Part shown: in pieces, positions 7,783 through 10,597 of the stretch | Numbering within the stretch: position 1 is the stretch's first letter | Layout of the letters: every line of letters begins with the position of its first letter | From: UBA7398 sp963978235 | Lineage (GTDB): Bacteria; Actinomycetota; Actinomycetes; Nanopelagicales; Nanopelagicaceae | Length of the DNA: 10,597 bases | Direction of reading: 5' to 3' | Assembly: GCA_963978235.1 (NCBI GenBank) | Contig: CAXBQM010000040.1 | Location: 1-10,597, forward strand | Program-made: the position numbers and the translations under genes | Notes under the pieces: model-generated | Told to the model about the DNA's origin: nothing | Seen by the model: the letters and a program-made list of their open reading frames with translations, nothing else | Databases searched by the model: none

Positions 7783-7785
7783 GCG

Positions 7786-9195
7786 CTAACTGCGGGATTC
7801 TTGCTTAATTCGGTTGGTTAACTCAGTTACTTGGTTGTAAATCGATCTCCGCTCAGCCATAAGTTGGCGAATTTTTCGGTCGGCATGCATCACTGTTGTG
7901 TGGTCTCGTCCACCGAACGCCTGACCAATCTTAGGAAGAGAGAGATCGGTGAGCTCTCGGCAGAGATACATCGCAATCTGGCGCGCGTTAACAAGCACTC
8001 GCGACCGGGAGGTTCCACAGAGATCATCAACGCTCAAACTGAAGTAGGAAGCGGTCTGGGCCATAATCGCTGAACCAGTAATTTCTGGTCCACCTTCAGC
8101 CGGAATCAAATCTTTCAACACAATCTCAGCAAGGCCTAAATCAACACCTTGACGGTTAAGAGAAGCGAAGGCTGTAACACGAATTAACGCACCCTCTAAT
8201 TCGCGGATATTTGTAGAGATTTTGCTTGCAATATATTCCAACACATCATCGGGCGCATTGAGTTTGTCTTGCGCAGCTTTCTTCCGCAAAATCGCAATAC
8301 GTGTTTCAAGTTCCGGCGGTTGAATATCGGTAATTAATCCCCACTCGAAACGACTTCGCAAACGATCTTCCAAAGTTGTCAATTGTTTCGGTGGTCGATC
8401 TGATGAGATAACTATTTGTTTATTTGCGTTATACAACGTATTAAAAGTATGGAAGAACTCTTCCTGAGTTCGCTCTTTGTTTTCTAAAAATTGGATGTCA
8501 TCTACTAAAAGAACATCAAGGTCTCGGTAGCGGCGTTGAAATACAGAAGCTTTGTCGTCACGGATTGAATTAATAAAATCGTTTGTGAATTCTTCAGATG
8601 AGACATAACGAACACGAAGGCCGCCGTATAACTCTTTTGCGTATGCGCCGATTGCATGAAGTAAGTGTGTCTTCCCTAAGCCAGACTCACCGTAAATAAA
8701 TAGCGGGTTATAAGCTTTTGCTGGCGCTTCTGCCACAGCAACAGCTGCCGCATGAGCAAATCGATTCGAAGCCCCAATAACAAATGTTTCAAAAATGTAG
8801 CGAGGATTTAATTGAGATTGTTCGGAAGATTTAGGAAGGCTTTCTTGGCGACCTGTTCCAACACGTGGCGCGTTGGCATCAAATTCAATATCAAAGCCAG
8901 GTTCGTCAATGACTTCACTATTCTCGGCGACTGTTACTGCAATATTGATTCGGTCCCCAATTTTTTGTGAGAGCGAGTCATTCAATACTGAGCGTAAGCG
9001 ACTTTCTAAAACATCTTTTGCAAAAACATTCGGTGCAGATAAAAGTAGGTTGGATCCGGCTTCACTTTTAATTAAACCCAAAGGTTTTGTGAGATTTAAA
9101 AATGCACGATGTTGCGGCGCATCGCCAGAAACCTGTTCAACAACCCCATCCCATAACTCTTGGAGATCTACTTCAGTCTGGTCTGATGCCAACAT
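7786..9195 (-). CDS. dnaA: chromosomal replication initiator DnaA
   Basis: DnaA is the AAA+ ATPase that binds DnaA boxes, oligomerises and melts oriC. The 469-residue product has a protein-interaction domain I (about 1-90), a short linker (about 91-130), the AAA+ core with Walker A GESGLGKT (169-176), Walker B DVLLVDD ending in Asp232-Asp233 and the arginine-finger region RLRSRFEWGL (278-287, Arg282), and the helix-turn-helix domain IV with the signature GGRDHTTVMHADRKI (428-442) preceded by ARQIAMYLCRELT (404-416). The linker is much shorter than in Streptomyces, which explains the smaller size. The ATG at 9195 has a strong GGAGGGG ribosome site 3 nt upstream. Two DnaA-box groups flank the gene, so autoregulation is likely. 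Confidence 0.99.
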   Translation of the reverse strand: MLASDQTEVDLQELWDGVVEQVSGDAPQHRAFLNLTKPLGLIKSEAGSNLLLSAPNVFAKDVLESRLRSVLNDSLSQKIGDRINIAVTVAENSEVIDEPGFDIEFDANAPRVGTGRQESLPKSSEQSQLNPRYIFETFVIGASNRFAHAAAVAVAEAPAKAYNPLFIYGESGLGKTHLLHAIGAYAKELYGGLRVRYVSSEEFTNDFINSIRDDKASVFQRRYRDLDVLLVDDIQFLENKERTQEEFFHTFNTLYNANKQIVISSDRPPKQLTTLEDRLRSRFEWGLITDIQPPELETRIAILRKKAAQDKLNAPDDVLEYIASKISTNIRELEGALIRVTAFASLNRQGVDLGLAEIVLKDLIPAEGGPEITGSAIMAQTASYFSLSVDDLCGTSRSRVLVNARQIAMYLCRELTDLSLPKIGQAFGGRDHTTVMHADRKIRQLMAERRSIYNQVTELTNRIKQESRS

Positions 9196-9221
9196 CTACC
9201 CCTCCAAAAGAATCCACACGG

Positions 9222-9230
9222 TTATCCACA
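9222..9230 (+). promoter_or_regulatory. DnaA box, perfect, in dnaA leader
   Basis: Exact TTATCCACA, 26 bp upstream of the dnaA ATG. Its CCACAG end (9226-9231) pairs with CTGTGG (9233-9238) in a 6-bp palindrome around one G. Confidence 0.85.
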
Positions 9231-9236
9231 GGCTGT

Positions 9237-9250
9237 GGGGTCTAAACCCC
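9237..9250. repeat. inverted repeat GGGGT-CTAA-ACCCC in dnaA leader
   Basis: GGGGT (9237-9241) and ACCCC (9246-9250) are perfect inverted arms with a 4-nt loop, directly next to the DnaA-box palindrome. On the minus strand it would form a GC-rich hairpin in the dnaA leader, if transcription starts upstream of it. Confidence 0.45.
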
Positions 9251-9298
9251 CGCTTGAGCCTTCTACCCCTCGATACCACCCCAAAATATGAGCTGGCC

Positions 9299-9307
9299 TG
9301 TGGATAG
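9299..9307 (-). promoter_or_regulatory. DnaA box, one mismatch
   Basis: Reads CTATCCACA on the minus strand. It lies midway between the two perfect boxes of the dnaA-rpmH gap and faces the opposite way. Confidence 0.55.
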
Positions 9308-9336
9308 AGGCGCACCGTAGAGCGATTGGGGGCGAA

Positions 9337-9366
9337 TTGCAAGTGGTTATCCACACTGGCTACCTT
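9337..9366 (+). promoter_or_regulatory. possible rpmH promoter overlapping a DnaA box
   Basis: TTGCAA (9337-9342, 4 of 6 to the -35 consensus) and TACCTT (9361-9366, TAxxxT type -10) are 18 bp apart on the plus strand about 100 bp upstream of rpmH. The spacer holds the perfect DnaA box at 9347-9355. The hexamers are weak matches, so this is a candidate only. Confidence 0.28.
9347..9355 (+). promoter_or_regulatory. DnaA box, perfect, upstream of rpmH
   Basis: Exact TTATCCACA, within the 4-bp-armed palindrome GTGG-TTAT-CCAC (9343-9354 or so). It is the box nearest rpmH. Confidence 0.82.
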
Positions 9367-9466
9367 TAGCCCCCGCTGTGGCCTCGGAAACGGTCGGCCC
9401 TAATTCGACCCGCCTGAGAGTTATTCGCACAACACGAAAGTTTAGAAAGCAGAAAGAGGAGCAATC

Positions 9467-9604
9467 ATGACAAAGCGCACTTTCCAGCCGAACAACCGTC
9501 GGCGCGCAAAGAAGCACGGCTTCCGTGCTCGCATGGCAACACGTGGTGGTCGCGCAGTTCTCTCTGCTCGCCGCGCTAAAGGTCGCGCTCGTATCTCTGC
9601 GTAG
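9467..9604 (+). CDS. rpmH: 50S ribosomal protein L34
   Basis: L34 is a small basic protein of the large ribosomal subunit. Translating from ATG at 9467 gives 45 residues beginning MTKRTFQPNNRRRAKKHG and continuing FRARMATRGGRAVLSARR, which is the L34 signature along its full length (typical length 44-47). It is too short for standard ORF lists and was found by direct translation. The ribosome site AGAGGAG (9455-9461) lies 5 nt upstream. It ends TAG at 9602-9604, three bases before the rnpA start, so rpmH and rnpA are co-transcribed, as in nearly all bacteria. Codon use shifts visibly to CGC/CGT for arginine, as expected for a highly expressed gene. Confidence 0.98.
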   Translation: MTKRTFQPNNRRRAKKHGFRARMATRGGRAVLSARRAKGRARISA

Positions 9605-9607
9605 TTC

Positions 9608-9982
9608 GTGCTCGCATCAGATAATCGATTAACGTCCAGCGCTGATTTTAAAAAAACCACACAATTCGGCGCCCGCGTCTCCACAAAAACACTCGCTGGT
9701 TACGCGCTCACTGAACCCGAACTCAACGCGCCAAAAATTGGTTTTATCGTCTCGCGAGCAATTGGCGGATCAGTTGCACGCCATCGCGTAACACGACAAC
9801 TACGCCATCTCTCCCGCGAAAACATCACACTTCTTCCACACAACTCGTTTGTCGTCGTGCGCGCTCTTCGACAATCTCCAGATTATTCAAGTGAGACTAA
9901 AACCCTTTTCGAGAAACTCTCGCTCCGTCTTGCTGAGCGAAATTCTGCTCACAATAAATCTTCAAAGGTTGTGGCCGGATGA
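9608..9982 (+). CDS. rnpA: ribonuclease P protein component
   Basis: RnpA is the small basic protein that binds the catalytic RNase P RNA and helps it recognise pre-tRNA 5' leaders. The 124-residue product starts MLASDNRLTSSADF, matching the family opening (NRL....DF), then GFIVSRAIGGSVARHRVTRQLRHL at 45-68, where the RNA-binding RNR motif appears as the actinobacterial RHRV form. Length is typical. The GTG start at 9608 is chosen because it gives exactly this conserved N terminus; no Shine-Dalgarno precedes it, and the rpmH stop is 3 bp upstream, so translation is probably coupled. The stop overlaps the next ATG as ATGA. Confidence 0.96.
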   Translation: MLASDNRLTSSADFKKTTQFGARVSTKTLAGYALTEPELNAPKIGFIVSRAIGGSVARHRVTRQLRHLSRENITLLPHNSFVVVRALRQSPDYSSETKTLFEKLSLRLAERNSAHNKSSKVVAG

Positions 9983-10227
9983 GAGCGCTAGAAGTTCTTA
10001 TTCAGTTTTACCAAAAATGGATCTCTCCAAGTTTTGCACCACGATGCAAGTACTACCCATCGTGTTCAAATTACACACTCCTTGCAATCAAAGAACACGG
10101 CGTTAAAGGTTTGGCGTTAGGAATCTGGCGCTTTGTTCGATGCAATCCATGGTCACATGGTGGCGTTGACTATCCACCAACAAAGAAAACAACAACCCCT
10201 CACAACACTCTGCAGGAGGCTATTTAA
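9979..10227 (+). CDS. yidD: membrane protein insertion efficiency factor YidD
   Basis: YidD is a small membrane-associated protein that assists YidC in inserting membrane proteins; its mechanism is not settled. The 82-residue product has an N-terminal amphipathic helix (RALEVLIQFYQKWISP, 2-17), then the family core PRCKYYPSCSNYTLLAIKEHG at 21-41 with Cys23 and Cys29, and RFVRCNPWSHGGVDYPP at 51-67 with Cys55. The usual ending of that last motif is HPGGxDPVP, so GGVDYPP is a mild variant. It starts ATG overlapping the rnpA stop by 4 bp (ATGA) and ends TAA sharing one base with the yidC ATG, placing it in the standard rnpA-yidD-yidC order. Confidence 0.96.
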   Translation: MRALEVLIQFYQKWISPSFAPRCKYYPSCSNYTLLAIKEHGVKGLALGIWRFVRCNPWSHGGVDYPPTKKTTTPHNTLQEAI

Positions 10228-10597
10228 TGGGCTTTATTCTCAATCCTCTCTACGACATCGTCTCAGCAGTCATTGTTGGAATTCATAAAGGTCTCTCGCC
10301 GATTTTCGGTGCAGACAGCGGAGTTTCATGGAGTTTGGCAATCATCGGACTTGTTGTACTTATCCGAATCATTCTCATCCCACTCTTTGTCAAACAAATT
10401 AAAAGCCAACGCGCGCTCACTGCTTTACAACCACACATGAAAGCAATCCAAACAAAATACAAAGATGATCGCCAAAAACAATCTGAAGAGTTGATGAAGC
10501 TTTATAAAGAACATAAAACCAATCCGCTCGCTTCATGCTTTCCAATACTTGCGCAAGCCCCGATTTTCTTTGCGTTATTTACTGTACTCAACGGCAT
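10227..10597 (+). CDS. yidC: membrane protein insertase YidC (partial, 3' end beyond window)
   Basis: YidC/Oxa1-type insertase places proteins in the cytoplasmic membrane, alone or with SecYEG. The reading frame opens at ATG 10227, 7 nt after a perfect AGGAGG (10214-10219), and stays open for 123 codons to the window edge. The start MGFILNPLYDIVSAVIVGIHK is the actinobacterial type without a lipobox or large periplasmic domain. Transmembrane segment 1 (about 35-55) contains Arg47 in LVVLIRIILIP, matching the conserved groove arginine of Gram-positive YidC. A cytoplasmic coiled hairpin (about 56-94, rich in Lys/Gln) follows, then NPLASCFPILAQAPIFFAL, the second conserved membrane segment. The C-terminal membrane segments lie outside the window. 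Confidence 0.97.
   Translation, partial: MGFILNPLYDIVSAVIVGIHKGLSPIFGADSGVSWSLAIIGLVVLIRIILIPLFVKQIKSQRALTALQPHMKAIQTKYKDDRQKQSEELMKLYKEHKTNPLASCFPILAQAPIFFALFTVLNG

Larger units (their letters stand above)
7472..7785. other. candidate oriC (dnaA-dnaN intergenic region)
   Basis: This 314-bp stretch has no gene. It contains a DnaA-box cluster at its dnaA end: a perfect TTATCCACA (7753-7761), CAATCCACA (7763-7771, two mismatches) and TTACCCACA (7774-7782, one mismatch), all in the same direction. Toward dnaN are a reverse one-mismatch box (7598-7606) and two-mismatch boxes at 7651-7659, 7683-7691 and 7732-7740. AT-rich stretches lie at about 7495-7520 and 7700-7716 and could be the unwinding element. 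In actinobacteria with mapped origins, oriC lies in this same dnaA-dnaN gap. The region must also contain the dnaN promoter and any dnaA transcript end; I could not identify either with confidence. Confidence 0.75.
9196..9466. promoter_or_regulatory. divergent dnaA/rpmH control region with DnaA boxes
   Basis: This 271-bp gap separates the two diverging gene runs and contains no gene. It carries perfect TTATCCACA boxes at 9222-9230 and 9347-9355 and a one-mismatch reverse box at 9299-9307, plus a two-mismatch GAATCCACA at 9210-9218. The first lies about 27 bp upstream of the dnaA start, inside its probable leader or promoter; the third sits toward rpmH. DnaA-mediated control of its own gene through such boxes is well known in bacteria. 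The region is also the point where coding direction reverses. Confidence 0.75.

Noticed and set aside
8873..9307. Plus-strand open frame spanning the dnaA start and upstream boxes
   Set aside because: Mostly antisense to dnaA domain I; runs into a region of DnaA boxes and palindromes; product lacks any recognisable feature.
9442..9684. Minus-strand open frame over rpmH
   Set aside because: Antisense to rpmH and the start of rnpA, both strongly supported; arginine-rich composition comes from mirrored L34 codons.
1..10597. Mobile element, CRISPR array, defence or novel system
   Set aside because: Every sizeable stretch is covered by conserved core genes or short control regions; no direct-repeat array, transposase, integrase or unrecognised gene was seen.

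Overview
The window is the replication-origin neighbourhood of an actinobacterium. The gene order is the one conserved across that phylum: yidC, yidD, rnpA and rpmH on one side, and dnaA, dnaN, recF, a DUF721/dciA gene, gyrB, gyrA and tRNA-Ile on the other. The proteins resemble those of Mycobacterium and its relatives closely (for example GyrA NYHPHGD, GyrB DADVDGQHI, RnpA ARHRV). The DNA, however, is clearly AT-richer than in typical high-GC actinobacteria, intergenic gaps are very short, and genes often absent or present between these markers (a DUF3566 membrane-protein gene after gyrA, gnd between dnaN and recF) are missing. That combination suggests a small, streamlined, lower-GC actinobacterium such as the freshwater acI group (Nanopelagicales). 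The lineage is an inference, not read directly from a marker.

Layout. Positions 3-77 (minus) hold tRNA-Ile(GAU). From 166 to 9195, all genes lie on the minus strand: gyrA, gyrB, dciA, recF, dnaN, dnaA (transcribed right to left). From 9467 to the window end all genes lie on the plus strand: rpmH, rnpA, yidD and the first part of yidC. The switch in coding direction falls in the dnaA-rpmH gap, as expected where two replication forks leave an origin.

Two intergenic regions carry DnaA-box clusters. The 314-bp dnaA-dnaN gap (7472-7785) has one perfect TTATCCACA box, two one-mismatch boxes and weaker ones, plus AT-rich stretches, and is the best candidate for oriC. The 271-bp dnaA-rpmH gap (9196-9466) has two perfect boxes and one one-mismatch box and probably controls dnaA and rpmH expression, or forms a second half of a bipartite origin.

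How the genes work together: DnaA binds and opens the origin, DciA is the helicase-loading partner, DnaN is the clamp, RecF handles gap repair at forks, and GyrA/GyrB remove supercoils. On the other side, L34 (rpmH) feeds the ribosome, RnpA with RNase P RNA matures tRNA such as the Ile tRNA here, and YidD/YidC insert membrane proteins. Several junctions overlap by 1 to 8 bp (gyrB/gyrA TAATG, recF/dciA 8 bp, rnpA/yidD ATGA, yidD/yidC TAATG), pointing to translational coupling.

I found no mobile element, CRISPR array, defence system or unrecognised gene. This is a core housekeeping region. The points worth a second look are the arrangement of DnaA boxes on both sides of dnaA, palindromes placed at these boxes, and a glycine at a quinolone-determining position of GyrA.
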